From: Alteromonas mediterranea DE
GTDB taxonomy: Bacteria > Pseudomonadota > Gammaproteobacteria > Enterobacterales > Alteromonadaceae
Assembly (NCBI RefSeq): GCF_000020585.3
Contig: NC_011138.3
Coordinates: 37,501-101,500 of the forward strand
Length of the DNA stretch: 64,000 bases
Direction of reading: 5' to 3'
The translations under genes and the position numbers were made by a program. Under the pieces are notes generated by a model. That model made no database searches and had not been told where the DNA came from. It saw nothing but the letters and a program-made list of their open reading frames with translations. Below are positions 19,979 through 29,285 of this stretch, piece after piece (the stretch's first letter is position 1; each line of letters begins with the position of its first letter).

Positions 19979-20727
19979 TGAAGTTTATCTCTACGCTTAT
20001 TGCGGTATTGAGTATCACTATATCGGGGTCGCTATTGGCTGACGAAGATACCGTTAGCATTATGATTAACAAGCAAACGTATCAGTTTGATAGACCAATA
20101 AGACTGTCGAGTGCGCTGTCTATCGTTGCTGATAACGGCGACTGGTACTGGCCTAGTGCATCTGCGTTTGACTTAACTAACCCTAAAGCCGAGCGCGAAA
20201 AAGAAATCGCGTTGTCCCAAATTAGAACGCTTCTCACACAGTTTGATAAAGACTCTGAAACTCACGTTGCGTTACAGAATTTATACGAGCAAGTGGCGTC
20301 ATGGACAGTGTCAACCCGTATCGACATGCCCATTTCCTACAACCGGGCCAGACTGTTCTTTGAAGACAACCCTATGTTTCAACCGGGTAAGTATTGGATT
20401 CGCTTAAACGGCAGACCGAATGTGGTGCATTTCTCTGGCGCTGTAGTAAAACCAGGTGCCTATAAGCATCAAAGCGATACCTCGGTCTATACCGCAGTAC
20501 ACACTGTTAAAAAGGCAGTAGATGCAGACAGAAGCCATGTCTATGTGATTGATCCAAGAGGCAACATTGAAGAGAAAGGTATTGCTTACTGGAATTTAGA
20601 CTTTGCTCAGCTTATGCCAGGCAGTCAGGTTTACGTACCTATTTCTTCAGAGCTTTTCAGCGACAAACTAAAGCAACTTAATGAGCGCGTTGCCGCGTTA
20701 GCAGTACATAGGGTTTTACCTCAATGA
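19978..20727 (+). CDS. yjbG: YjbG-like (GfcC family) capsule/exopolysaccharide protein
   Basis: 249 residues, signal peptide to about residue 21 (ISGSLLA|DE). The C-terminal part (FSGAVVKPGAYKHQSDTSVY, GSQVYVPI) looks like the SLBB-like beta-grasp domains of GfcC/YjbG, periplasmic proteins of polysaccharide export. It overlaps the yjbF-like gene by one base and the yjbH-like gene by four (ATGA). Confidence 0.82.
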   Translation: MKFISTLIAVLSITISGSLLADEDTVSIMINKQTYQFDRPIRLSSALSIVADNGDWYWPSASAFDLTNPKAEREKEIALSQIRTLLTQFDKDSETHVALQNLYEQVASWTVSTRIDMPISYNRARLFFEDNPMFQPGKYWIRLNGRPNVVHFSGAVVKPGAYKHQSDTSVYTAVHTVKKAVDADRSHVYVIDPRGNIEEKGIAYWNLDFAQLMPGSQVYVPISSELFSDKLKQLNERVAALAVHRVLPQ

Positions 20728-22826
20728 GTGCGCCACTACTTTCTAAGAAAACAACACTTGCGCTTGTAATTGGAAGCGCACTTTCTTCTACCACGCTCGC
20801 CGATACGCAACTTCGCGTTACGCCATCTCAAATGGTGCAGGGGGGGAACGGTCTTATTCAAACGCCTACCGCACGTATTCGTGAAGAAGGCGGCATGGCC
20901 ATTAACTATACCGACAATGGCGAATACCGTTTTTGGTCGGTCAATATTCAGCTGTACGACTGGATGGAAGCAACAGCGCGCTATACCGATGTGCGTACGC
21001 GATTATATAGCCAAGTTGATTCGTTCAGTGGCGATCAAACCCTTAAAGATAAAGGTTTAGATGTCAAATTTAGGCTGTGGGAAGAAAGCTACTATTTACC
21101 CGACATTAGCGTGGGCTTTAGAGATTTCGGCGGTACTGGCTTTTTTGAAAGTGAATACGTAAATGCCAGTAAATCGGTAGGCCCGTTTGACTTTCACTTA
21201 GGTGTTGGCTGGGGTTATTTAGGAACCGCCGACGATATCACTAACCCATTTTGTGAGGTTAAAGATAGCTTCTGTGAACGCCCTGGCGGATTCTCAGGCC
21301 GTGGTGGTAAAGTCGATTACGACCAGTTTTTTAAAGGTACTACAGCGTTCTTTGGTGGCGTAGAGTACCAAACGCCTTGGGAGCCACTAACTTTAAAGCT
21401 GGAGTTCGAAGGTAATGATTACTCTCGTGACAGAGCTGGGCGACTAGAGCAAGACTCACGCTGGAATGTGGGCGCGGTTTACCGCTACAAAGATTTTGAC
21501 TTCTCGCTAAACTATCAGCGAGGCAATACCATCGGCTTTGGTGTTACCTATCGATTCAACATGAATACGGCATCGCAAATCAAGTTTGACGACGACCCGC
21601 GAAACCTGATGGGTAGAAACGCCCCTTCTGATGTTAAAGACGTGAATAAGTCTCGACTCTATAACGATTTGTACAACTCGGGCGGTTTTATCTTGTCCGA
21701 TGCCGAAATTAAAGAAGACAGTGCGACTTTCTACGGAACGCAGGTTAAATATCGCGATCAAGATGAAGCAATTGAGCGAGTGGGTCGCGTCGCTGCATCA
21801 GAACTGCCTGATAGCGTAAAAACTTATCACATGGTAGATAACCGCGGCGGCCTGCCAATGGTCGACACGCAAATAGATGCCGAAGCATTTATCTCTGCCG
21901 CGCGCTATGAGTCAGTAGATGCCGACATAACCGAAACCTACGTAAGAACGTCGCCTTCTAAAGAGGTATTGGAAGCGTATGACCCTGAAAATACGTCAGG
22001 GCTTTTTTACAGCGCCGATTTCTTCTTCACCCAGTCGTTCGGTAACCCCGAAGATTTCTATTTGTATCAAACCGGGTTGTTGCTAAACGGCGGCTATGCG
22101 TTTAATGAAAACTTCTCGGTTATGAGTAGCGCGCGAGTAACGCTACTTGATAACTTCGATAAGTTTAATTACTTGGTAGACGGTGAAGACGTATCCTTAC
22201 CGCGTGTACGTACCCGAGTACGTGAGTATGTATCTGAAAACGATGTGTGGTTAGACACGGCATTTTTACATTACAAAGACAATGTTGCTGAAGATACGTA
22301 TTTCCAGGCGTATGCAGGTTACCTAGAAACGATGTTCGCAGGTGTGGGGGGCGAAGTGCTCTATCGCCCTGTAGATAGCAATGTCGCCTATGGTATAGAT
22401 ATCAATTACGTGAAACAGCGTGACCCTTATAGCCAAACAGGGTTAGAAGATTACGACGCCATAACCGGTCACGCCAGTGTGTATTGGCAGCCGGAATTTC
22501 TTGATGATACGCAAATTACGGTAAGCGCAGGTCAATTTTTGGCGAAAGACAAAGGCGTTAATATCGACTATGCCAAGCGCTTTGACAGCGGCATTATCGT
22601 GGGTGCGTATGCGGCATTTACCGATGTATCTTCAGAAGAGTATGGCGAAGGCAGTTTCACCAAAGGTTTCTATATTTCCATTCCTACCGACTTGTTCCTA
22701 TTGGAGCCGTCGAAAGGCCGTGGTCTATTCCCTTGGGTACCTATTTCACGTGATGGTGGGCAAATGCTTCGCAGGCCATCTCGTTTAATTGATTTAACAG
22801 AAACAAGGTCGCCTTTTTACGACTAA
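20724..22826 (+). CDS. yjbH: YjbH-like (GfcD family) outer-membrane beta-barrel protein
   Basis: 700 residues with a signal peptide (LVIGSALSSTTLA). The start SQMVQGGNGLIQTPTARIREEG is typical of the YjbH family, large outer-membrane barrels encoded in exopolysaccharide operons; many amphipathic aromatic-ended strands are visible. Last gene of the four-gene unit, followed by a strong terminator. Probably the outer-membrane component for polymer secretion or modification, though this is not shown for the family in detail. Confidence 0.87.
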   Translation: MSAPLLSKKTTLALVIGSALSSTTLADTQLRVTPSQMVQGGNGLIQTPTARIREEGGMAINYTDNGEYRFWSVNIQLYDWMEATARYTDVRTRLYSQVDSFSGDQTLKDKGLDVKFRLWEESYYLPDISVGFRDFGGTGFFESEYVNASKSVGPFDFHLGVGWGYLGTADDITNPFCEVKDSFCERPGGFSGRGGKVDYDQFFKGTTAFFGGVEYQTPWEPLTLKLEFEGNDYSRDRAGRLEQDSRWNVGAVYRYKDFDFSLNYQRGNTIGFGVTYRFNMNTASQIKFDDDPRNLMGRNAPSDVKDVNKSRLYNDLYNSGGFILSDAEIKEDSATFYGTQVKYRDQDEAIERVGRVAASELPDSVKTYHMVDNRGGLPMVDTQIDAEAFISAARYESVDADITETYVRTSPSKEVLEAYDPENTSGLFYSADFFFTQSFGNPEDFYLYQTGLLLNGGYAFNENFSVMSSARVTLLDNFDKFNYLVDGEDVSLPRVRTRVREYVSENDVWLDTAFLHYKDNVAEDTYFQAYAGYLETMFAGVGGEVLYRPVDSNVAYGIDINYVKQRDPYSQTGLEDYDAITGHASVYWQPEFLDDTQITVSAGQFLAKDKGVNIDYAKRFDSGIIVGAYAAFTDVSSEEYGEGSFTKGFYISIPTDLFLLEPSKGRGLFPWVPISRDGGQMLRRPSRLIDLTETRSPFYD

Positions 22827-22833
22827 CGAAATA

Positions 22834-22858
22834 AACGCCACTTCATGTGGCGTTTTTT
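22834..22858 (+). terminator. Intrinsic terminator of the yjb operon
   Basis: AACGCCAC / GTGGCGTT stem with a TTCAT loop and a T run, just after the yjbH-like stop codon. The rest of the 327-bp gap before rpmB holds only the rpmB promoter; I see nothing else in it. Confidence 0.88.
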
Positions 22859-23021
22859 TAGTTTTTTCTGGGCACCGCCACGCTAAAATATAAATTCAAA
22901 TAGCGTATTTATTCATAGCCTAAATGCGAAAGGAAAAGTACAATACAGCACGCAAAAAAAGAGGGGTGGTGGTATTTTGCGCAAAAATAGTACGTAAAAG
23001 TAACCTTTTTGTACTTTCTTA

Positions 23022-23050
23022 TTGAAATGATCCTGCCTTTGCTGTATAAA
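23022..23050 (+). promoter_or_regulatory. Sigma70 promoter of rpmB-rpmG
   Basis: -35 TTGAAA (23022-23027), a 17-bp spacer and -10 TATAAA (23045-23050), about 100 bp before rpmB. The leader between promoter and start is long enough for regulation, but no clear structure was recognised in it. Confidence 0.7.
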
Positions 23051-23153
23051 ATGCGCCCTCTAATTTATAGTAATACGTCATTTGACCCAACCACTGTTTG
23101 AGCGCTTGGGATTAACTGACGCGACAGTTATCGTTGTTCTGGAGACAAATACA

Positions 23154-23390
23154 ATGTCAAGAGTATGCCAAGTAACAGGTAAGCGTCCAACGGTTGGTAA
23201 TAACCGTTCACACGCACGAAATGCGACTCGTCGTCGCTTTTTACCAAACCTTCAAACACACCGTTTTTGGGTTGAGAGCGAAAGCCGTTTTGTTAAACTA
23301 CGTTTGTCTGCTAAAGGCATGCGTATCATCGATAAAAAAGGTATCGATTCAGTACTAACTGATATCCGTGCCCGTGGTGAGAAAATCTAA
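23154..23390 (+). CDS. rpmB: 50S ribosomal protein L28
   Basis: 78 residues starting [17 protein letters not shown], the conserved L28 N terminus. An in-frame start exists 72 bp upstream, but the ATG at 23154 matches the family and has GGAG spaced properly before it. The C terminus ([21 protein letters not shown]) is also typical. Forms the usual pair with rpmG, 11 bp downstream. Confidence 0.97.
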   Translation: MSRVCQVTGKRPTVGNNRSHARNATRRRFLPNLQTHRFWVESESRFVKLRLSAKGMRIIDKKGIDSVLTDIRARGEKI

Positions 23391-23401
23391 GGAAGCCGAC
23401 A

Positions 23402-23557
23402 ATGCGTGATAAAATTAAACTAGTTTCTTCAGCAGGTACAGGTTTCTTCTACACCACTGATAAAAACAAGCGTAACATGCCTGGCAAAATGGAGATCAAA
23501 AAGTATGATCCCGTTGTGCGTAAGCACGTTATGTTCAAAGAGGCCAAAATCAAGTAA
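23402..23557 (+). CDS. rpmG: 50S ribosomal protein L33
   Basis: 51 residues, [20 protein letters not shown] through to [10 protein letters not shown], a full-length L33 of the type without the zinc-binding cysteines. It follows rpmB by 11 bp and precedes an intrinsic terminator. Confidence 0.97.
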   Translation: MRDKIKLVSSAGTGFFYTTDKNKRNMPGKMEIKKYDPVVRKHVMFKEAKIK

Positions 23558-23581
23558 TTAGCTTGCTTTTGTCTCCACGAA

Positions 23582-23606
23582 AACCCAGCCTTTGCTGGGT
23601 TTTTTG
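23582..23606 (+). terminator. Intrinsic terminator after rpmG
   Basis: AACCCAGC / GCTGGGTT stem, CTTT loop, T run, 25 bp after the rpmG stop codon. Confidence 0.88.
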
Positions 23607-23822
23607 CTTTTTGATACTTTTACCTTCCCAAGCGTAGATTTTGATCTAGCGCGATCCACCTAGCCATACACGAATGATCCCACGTTTTTCAACGATCGCA
23701 GTACGGTAAGTCAGTGTATTACTTAATGCCTACAGCCTTTTATTGAATTGAATTAGCTAATGCACGAATGAGGTATTACTATATTGCGTTATCTTTGGGT
23801 TCATATTTCGCGGGTATAATAC

Positions 23823-24287
23823 GTGGCTAGAATTTCACAGCGAGCAATGAATAACGTGGTCATCATAGCTATGCTTGTCATGATTGCATTGTTTAATTTA
23901 GATAGCTTACGTCCACAAAAAAACGTTGTGGAAACCCGCAGTTTGCTACCCGAAAATGCTTATGTGTTAAAAATTGAGCACGATGGACATAGCTTAGAGC
24001 GCATAGGGCAACAGTGGCGTCAGAAAGGGCATACCGAAAGCCTTGCCATTACACCTGACGTGCAGTTTTCTCATTGGCAGCGTGGTGTACTTAACCCGGT
24101 CACAAAGGTGCCGGCCGATCTTAGCCAGACACAGCCCTACATTGTGGTTGCTTGGCTGGCGGGTAACAGCAACGGGCTGGTTTACGCTATCTACCCAAAT
24201 ACCAGACCTACCGTGATCAAATTCGAAAATAACTGGTACACATTAACTAATACAGATATCGATAATTTATTACCTTGGACATTGTAA
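23823..24287 (+). CDS. Single-pass membrane protein of unknown function
   Basis: 154 residues with one N-terminal membrane segment (NNVVIIAMLVMIALFNLDSL) and a periplasm-facing domain of about 115 residues. I do not recognise the family. The stop codon abuts the mutM ATG without a gap, so the two genes are translationally coupled, which is unusual for mutM and suggests a shared transcript. Confidence 0.7.
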   Translation: MARISQRAMNNVVIIAMLVMIALFNLDSLRPQKNVVETRSLLPENAYVLKIEHDGHSLERIGQQWRQKGHTESLAITPDVQFSHWQRGVLNPVTKVPADLSQTQPYIVVAWLAGNSNGLVYAIYPNTRPTVIKFENNWYTLTNTDIDNLLPWTL

Positions 24288-25097
24288 ATGCCTGAATTAC
24301 CCGAAGTTGAAGTAAGCCGTTTGGGCGTCTCACCACATCTTATTGGCAACACGATTACCCGTGTTGTGGTTCGCGAGCGAAGAATGCGTTGGCCTATTCC
24401 ACAAGAGGTGGCCAAGGTTGAGGGGCAAAAGGTCACGGCCGTAAAGCGCCGCGCTAAATATCTATTGATTGAGACAGCGCAGGGTACGCTAATTTTACAC
24501 TTGGGCATGTCGGGTAAACTACGGGTTATCGACGCTTCTACCCCAGTGATTAAGCACGACCATGTGGACATTGTGCTTAGCACGGGTAAATGTCTGCGCT
24601 TTAACGACCCTAGACGCTTCGGTGCCGTGCTGTATCAAGCGCCAGATACACACATTCCCATGCTTGATAATCTTGGGCCTGAGCCCCTTACAGACGATTT
24701 TGACGATACGCGCTTATTTACCCTGTCACGCAACCGCAAAGGCCCAGTGAAAAACTTCATTATGGATAATGCTATTGTGGTGGGGGTTGGAAATATCTAT
24801 GCAAACGAAGCGCTATTTTTAGCGGGTATCGATCCAAGGCGTGCCGCCGGTAATATCAGTGCAGCCCGCTACAAGTCGTTAACCGCTACAATAAAGCAAG
24901 TGTTGGCAAAAGCCATTGAACAGGGCGGCACTACGTTAAAAGATTTTGCGCAAACAGATGGCAAGCCTGGCTATTTCGCCCAACACCTTAATGTCTATGG
25001 CCGAAAAGGAGAGCCATGCGAGGCGTGTGGTAAGGCGATAGAAAGCAAAGTAATCGGGCAGCGCAATACCTTCTTTTGTACTCGCTGCCAACGTTAA
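24288..25097 (+). CDS. mutM: Formamidopyrimidine-DNA glycosylase
   Basis: 269 residues. Begins MPELPEVEV, giving the catalytic N-terminal Pro and Glu after Met removal. The beta-elimination Lys region is LGMSGKLRV, and the C terminus is an intact four-Cys zinc finger ([11 protein letters not shown]...FFCTRCQR). It excises 8-oxoguanine and formamidopyrimidines. Near coaD and rpmG as in E. coli. Confidence 0.97.
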   Translation: MPELPEVEVSRLGVSPHLIGNTITRVVVRERRMRWPIPQEVAKVEGQKVTAVKRRAKYLLIETAQGTLILHLGMSGKLRVIDASTPVIKHDHVDIVLSTGKCLRFNDPRRFGAVLYQAPDTHIPMLDNLGPEPLTDDFDDTRLFTLSRNRKGPVKNFIMDNAIVVGVGNIYANEALFLAGIDPRRAAGNISAARYKSLTATIKQVLAKAIEQGGTTLKDFAQTDGKPGYFAQHLNVYGRKGEPCEACGKAIESKVIGQRNTFFCTRCQR

Positions 25098-25123
25098 TAC
25101 CGATAAATGCCTGTTACAGGCAT

Positions 25124-25648
<525 letters not shown>

Positions 25649-25717
25649 TCAACAAAGGTTAATGTACCACAATAATGACGAAAGTAGAGCGGGCTGCCAA
25701 AGGCTTCCCGTGTGCCA

Positions 25718-26443
25718 CTATCGAGAAACTGCATTTCGATAGCCGTCCATGCACCAAGCCCAATGCTTTTCTTCCCAATGAAACACGGGGTTTTTCGCTT
25801 TCTCTTTGTGTAGCGAGCGCAATAAGCGGTCAAGGTTACTTTGCTTCCAGCTATCCCCTTGGCGCTTTGAACAACGGTCAAAATCGATAAGCCAAATCTC
25901 TTTATCACTATCAATCATGATATTTCGTACGTTTGCATCGTGGTGATAAACTTGGCAATTATGCATAGCAGCAAGTGCATGGCCTACTTTGTGCCACGCT
26001 TCTTCAGACAAAGGCTGGTTACACAGTACATGGTGTAGGTCTTGGCTGTCAGGAATGTTTAGGGTAATAAGGTCGCCCCGATAAATGAGGCCTCTGCGAT
26101 GAATACGTGCAGCAACCGGCACAGGCACGCGCAAACCTTGCGATTGCATGTGTTCAAGTAGCCTAAACTCTTCGAATGGGCGTGAACGTTCAACACCTAA
26201 AAACAAATATTGGTCGCTAAGTATCTTTCCAACTAGGCCGCCACGCATGAAATGGCGCAAAACCCAGCGCTGGTTTTCATGCTCAATGAAAATGGTTGTA
26301 CCACGTCCTTTCGCTTGACCTGTTATTTTGTTTTGCTGTTGCCAAAACTCGGGGTTAAACATTTCCGCGTGGGGCTGTTTGACCAAGGTGTCGTCGAAAA
26401 TAAAATGGTGCCCAGCACCTATGTCTCGTCGTATTGTCGCCAT
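25718..26443 (-). CDS. kdkA: 3-deoxy-D-manno-octulosonic acid (Kdo) kinase
   Basis: 241 residues from the ATG at 26443; a GTG three codons upstream is an alternative and neither has a strong ribosome-binding site. The kinase-like fold shows HHDANVRNIMID (catalytic loop) and EIWLIDFDRCSKR (DFD metal motif), with GRGTTIFIEHENQRWVLRHF in the N lobe, as in KdkA. It phosphorylates Kdo in the LPS inner core at the inner membrane. Together with the neighbouring glycosyltransferase genes it marks an LPS core locus. Confidence 0.92.
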   Translation of the reverse strand: MATIRRDIGAGHHFIFDDTLVKQPHAEMFNPEFWQQQNKITGQAKGRGTTIFIEHENQRWVLRHFMRGGLVGKILSDQYLFLGVERSRPFEEFRLLEHMQSQGLRVPVPVAARIHRRGLIYRGDLITLNIPDSQDLHHVLCNQPLSEEAWHKVGHALAAMHNCQVYHHDANVRNIMIDSDKEIWLIDFDRCSKRQGDSWKQSNLDRLLRSLHKEKAKNPVFHWEEKHWAWCMDGYRNAVSR

Positions 26444-26515
26444 GTTGCCCACAACTTATGGTAAATTTCACATTCTAATGATTTATTTTGGTTTTTCAGC
26501 AACGATAGAGCTTCT

Positions 26516-27541
26516 GTGGGAAAAAAGATTTGTTTAATGCGCTTATCAGCCATAGGTGATGTGTGTCACGCCGTTGCCATGGTAACTCGAATTCAATCAC
26601 AGTGGCGCGATGCTGAAATTACATGGGTAATCGGAAAAGTGGAGTATCAGCTCGTTAAGCTGATGCCAAACGTGCGGTTTATTATTTTCGATAAATCACA
26701 GGGCAAAGCTGCTGTTGAATCGCTAAAAGCGGCTGTGGCAGGTGAAACCTTCGACGCGTTACTTATGATGCAGGTGGCGCTTCGGGCTAATATGGCCTCG
26801 CGCGTTATTAAAGCAAAGCAGCGCATTGGGTTTGACTGGTCGCGCAGTAAAGAGCTGCATTGGCTATTTGCCAACAAACGGGTTGCTGCGACAAAGCACG
26901 CACATGTGCTTGAAGGTTTCATGGATTTTGCCGATGCACTGGGTGTACCCAAATCTGACACGTTAACGTGGAATATTCCTGTCACCCCTGAAGATGCGCG
27001 GTGGGCAGAGGAACAAGCAAAGGCGCTTGGAAAATATGTGGTTATTTCACCAGCGGCCAGTAAGGCGGAAAGAAATTGGTTACCGCAGCGATACGCCAGT
27101 ATTGCTGACTATATCCAAGAGTCTGGCGTCAACGTGATACTATGCGGCGGCCCGGGTGAATTAGATCGCAAAACCGCCGATGCGATTAAAGCAGAGGTCA
27201 AACATCCGGTGAAAGACTTCACTGGGAAAACGTCACTTCATCAGCTACTCATGTTGTTAAAGCATGCTCACTTGGTGATTGCGCCAGATACAGGGCCGGC
27301 CCACATGGCAACCACGGTAGGAACACCGGTTATTGGGCTTTATGCACACTCTAACCCACGGCGAACAGGGCCTTATCACAACCTTGAAAGGGTGGTGTCA
27401 GTCTACGATGAGTGTATCGAAGTGCAAAAAGGAAAGCCTTGGAAAGCCCTGCCATGGGGAACACGGGCCAAAGGTAGCGAGTTAATGGAAAAAATATCTG
27501 TGGAGATGGTAAAGCAAAAAGTTGAACCATTTATCGCTTAA
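26516..27541 (+). CDS. Glycosyltransferase family 9, LPS heptosyltransferase-like
   Basis: 341 residues with a GTG start giving MGKKICLMRLSAIGDVCHAV, the standard GT9 opening. A later ATG at 26537 would truncate the first beta strand. The C-terminal domain has APDTGPAHMATTVGTPVIGLY, the ADP-heptose-binding signature. Likely heptosyltransferase I or II type acting on the LPS core. Divergent from kdkA. Confidence 0.9.
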   Translation: MGKKICLMRLSAIGDVCHAVAMVTRIQSQWRDAEITWVIGKVEYQLVKLMPNVRFIIFDKSQGKAAVESLKAAVAGETFDALLMMQVALRANMASRVIKAKQRIGFDWSRSKELHWLFANKRVAATKHAHVLEGFMDFADALGVPKSDTLTWNIPVTPEDARWAEEQAKALGKYVVISPAASKAERNWLPQRYASIADYIQESGVNVILCGGPGELDRKTADAIKAEVKHPVKDFTGKTSLHQLLMLLKHAHLVIAPDTGPAHMATTVGTPVIGLYAHSNPRRTGPYHNLERVVSVYDECIEVQKGKPWKALPWGTRAKGSELMEKISVEMVKQKVEPFIA

Positions 27542-27630
27542 TTTATTTTACTGTAAGGTAAAACAACCAATTATTATCTACACTTAGCGTTGCTAAGTGA
27601 ACCTCCGAAACAACAGGGAGTCGTTACTGA

Positions 27631-28104
27631 ATGAAAAAGCCCGCTTTGCGATGGCTATCCAAAGTTCTTGCTTATAACCGCCTTACACTTGTACTGCTAG
27701 TATTGGCAGGGCCTATTATGGCAGGGCATAAAGTAAAGGCTTCAGAACTTAATGTCATGGTGAACGAAAGTGTGATGGTAGCAGAGCTTAGCCGCTCTGA
27801 GCTTCGTCAGATTTTTACTGGGCAAAGACAGTATTGGAGCGACGGCACAAAAATTACCGTATTTGTTCTGCAAGACAGAGACGAACTGCATAAACAGTTT
27901 TGTCGCGATATACTCCAAATGTTTCCCTATCAATTGTCTCGTCTGTGGGATCAAATAACCTACTCTGGACAGGGCCTCACGCCTGTTAGGGTAACCTCGT
28001 ATCAAGCGTTGATTGACGCATTGGAAAATACCACCGGCGCAATTGGTTATGTAGAGCGTACTGATATTGTGAAGCTACGACGCGTAGAGGTAGATTTAAA
28101 ATGA
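27631..28104 (+). CDS. PstS-like single-domain periplasmic binding protein
   Basis: 157 residues with a signal peptide or N-terminal anchor (LTLVLLVLAGPIMAGHKVKA) and a short PBP-like domain: LSRSELRQIFTGQRQYWSDGTKITVF and NTTGAIGYVERTD are typical of phosphate-ABC-transporter-type binding domains. It is about half the length of a full PstS and has no ABC partner. The next two genes, an outer-membrane barrel and a GGDEF-EAL protein, overlap or nearly abut it, so it likely works with them in sensing rather than transport. Confidence 0.8.
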   Translation: MKKPALRWLSKVLAYNRLTLVLLVLAGPIMAGHKVKASELNVMVNESVMVAELSRSELRQIFTGQRQYWSDGTKITVFVLQDRDELHKQFCRDILQMFPYQLSRLWDQITYSGQGLTPVRVTSYQALIDALENTTGAIGYVERTDIVKLRRVEVDLK

Positions 28105-29276
28105 AAAAGACCATTACTTTTGCGCTTTGGTTAATGAGTTCATGCGCCGCAGCCTCCCACTCTGACTTCTCATGGCACGGCTATGTTGCGCAAGGCGTGA
28201 CGCAGTCGAAAGGCAGTAGCTTTATTACTGACGATGATAAAATAACGGGTGAGCTTACCGAAATCGGCCTAAATGGCTATTATCAACTAGCTAAAAATGT
28301 ATCTATTGCCGGGCAAATCAATTATCTCGACGGTGGCAATCGCTTTGAACAAGGTGCGCGCCTAGATTATCTATTTGTCGACTGGAAGTTACCGGATTTA
28401 TCGGAAAATTGGCGTGGGCAAATTCATATAGGTCGCTATAAAAACAAGCATTGGTTGTACTCAGTAACCCGTGATGTGCCTCAAACGCGCTATACGTCGG
28501 TGCTTCCTCAATCGGTTTATTTCGATGGTTTTCGCGACGTGGCCTTGGGCAGTAACGGCATCCAAGCAAACTTTTCTCACCTAGGTTCTCACTACAATTG
28601 GGATCTAAACTGGAGCTATGGCCGCTCTCATATCAACGACACCCAGCGAGACTTTCTTTTAGGGAGCGATGCAAACGGCGAAATAAAACAAGACTTTGTG
28701 CACCAAGCGAGCGTGTTTTTACAGCCCTCATCACTCACCTGGAAAGTAGGGGCTAGCTGGCTTAACTCAGATTTTCGCTATACGCCTTCATTAAATGACA
28801 ACCGTCTTTCTGGCGAGGCGAATATCGAGCGTTTAATGTTGTCTGCGCAGTATTTTGCTGAAAACTGGGAGGTGTCCGCTGAGGTTTTACGAGAAATCCA
28901 AGACAGTAAAGGGCTATTTGCCCCCGACTTTGCCGAGAAGCGACGCGGCGAGGGAGGCTTTGTACAGTTTAGGTATCTATTTAATAACGACCTAAGTGGT
29001 CTTATTGGCTTTGATACCTACGTCAACGACGTATCAGACAGACAGGGCAAACAGTTAGAAGCACTGTCAGGTGGAACGATCCCAGCCTATTTTGGCTACC
29101 AAGACACCTACACCATAGGCTTGCGATGGGATATCGCGCCAAAATGGCGATTACAGGGCGAATATCACTGGGTAGAAGGGGCAACTCGCGTGGTCAGTTT
29201 GTTAAATCGGGACGTGGTATCTCATGCAGACAAATATTGGGAAATGTGGTCACTGCAGCTGATGTACTGGTTCTAA
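28101..29276 (+). CDS. Outer-membrane beta-barrel (porin-like) protein of a signalling operon
   Basis: 391 residues with a signal peptide (ALWLMSSCAAA) and alternating amphipathic strands ending in a barrel signal (EMWSLQLMYWF with terminal Phe). The start overlaps the upstream binding-protein gene by four bases (ATGA) and the stop is 9 bp before the GGDEF-EAL gene. I recognise no named porin family. Its fixed placement suggests it admits or senses a ligand for the other two proteins. Confidence 0.78.
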   Translation: MKKTITFALWLMSSCAAASHSDFSWHGYVAQGVTQSKGSSFITDDDKITGELTEIGLNGYYQLAKNVSIAGQINYLDGGNRFEQGARLDYLFVDWKLPDLSENWRGQIHIGRYKNKHWLYSVTRDVPQTRYTSVLPQSVYFDGFRDVALGSNGIQANFSHLGSHYNWDLNWSYGRSHINDTQRDFLLGSDANGEIKQDFVHQASVFLQPSSLTWKVGASWLNSDFRYTPSLNDNRLSGEANIERLMLSAQYFAENWEVSAEVLREIQDSKGLFAPDFAEKRRGEGGFVQFRYLFNNDLSGLIGFDTYVNDVSDRQGKQLEALSGGTIPAYFGYQDTYTIGLRWDIAPKWRLQGEYHWVEGATRVVSLLNRDVVSHADKYWEMWSLQLMYWF

Positions 29277-29285
29277 GGGTAAAAA

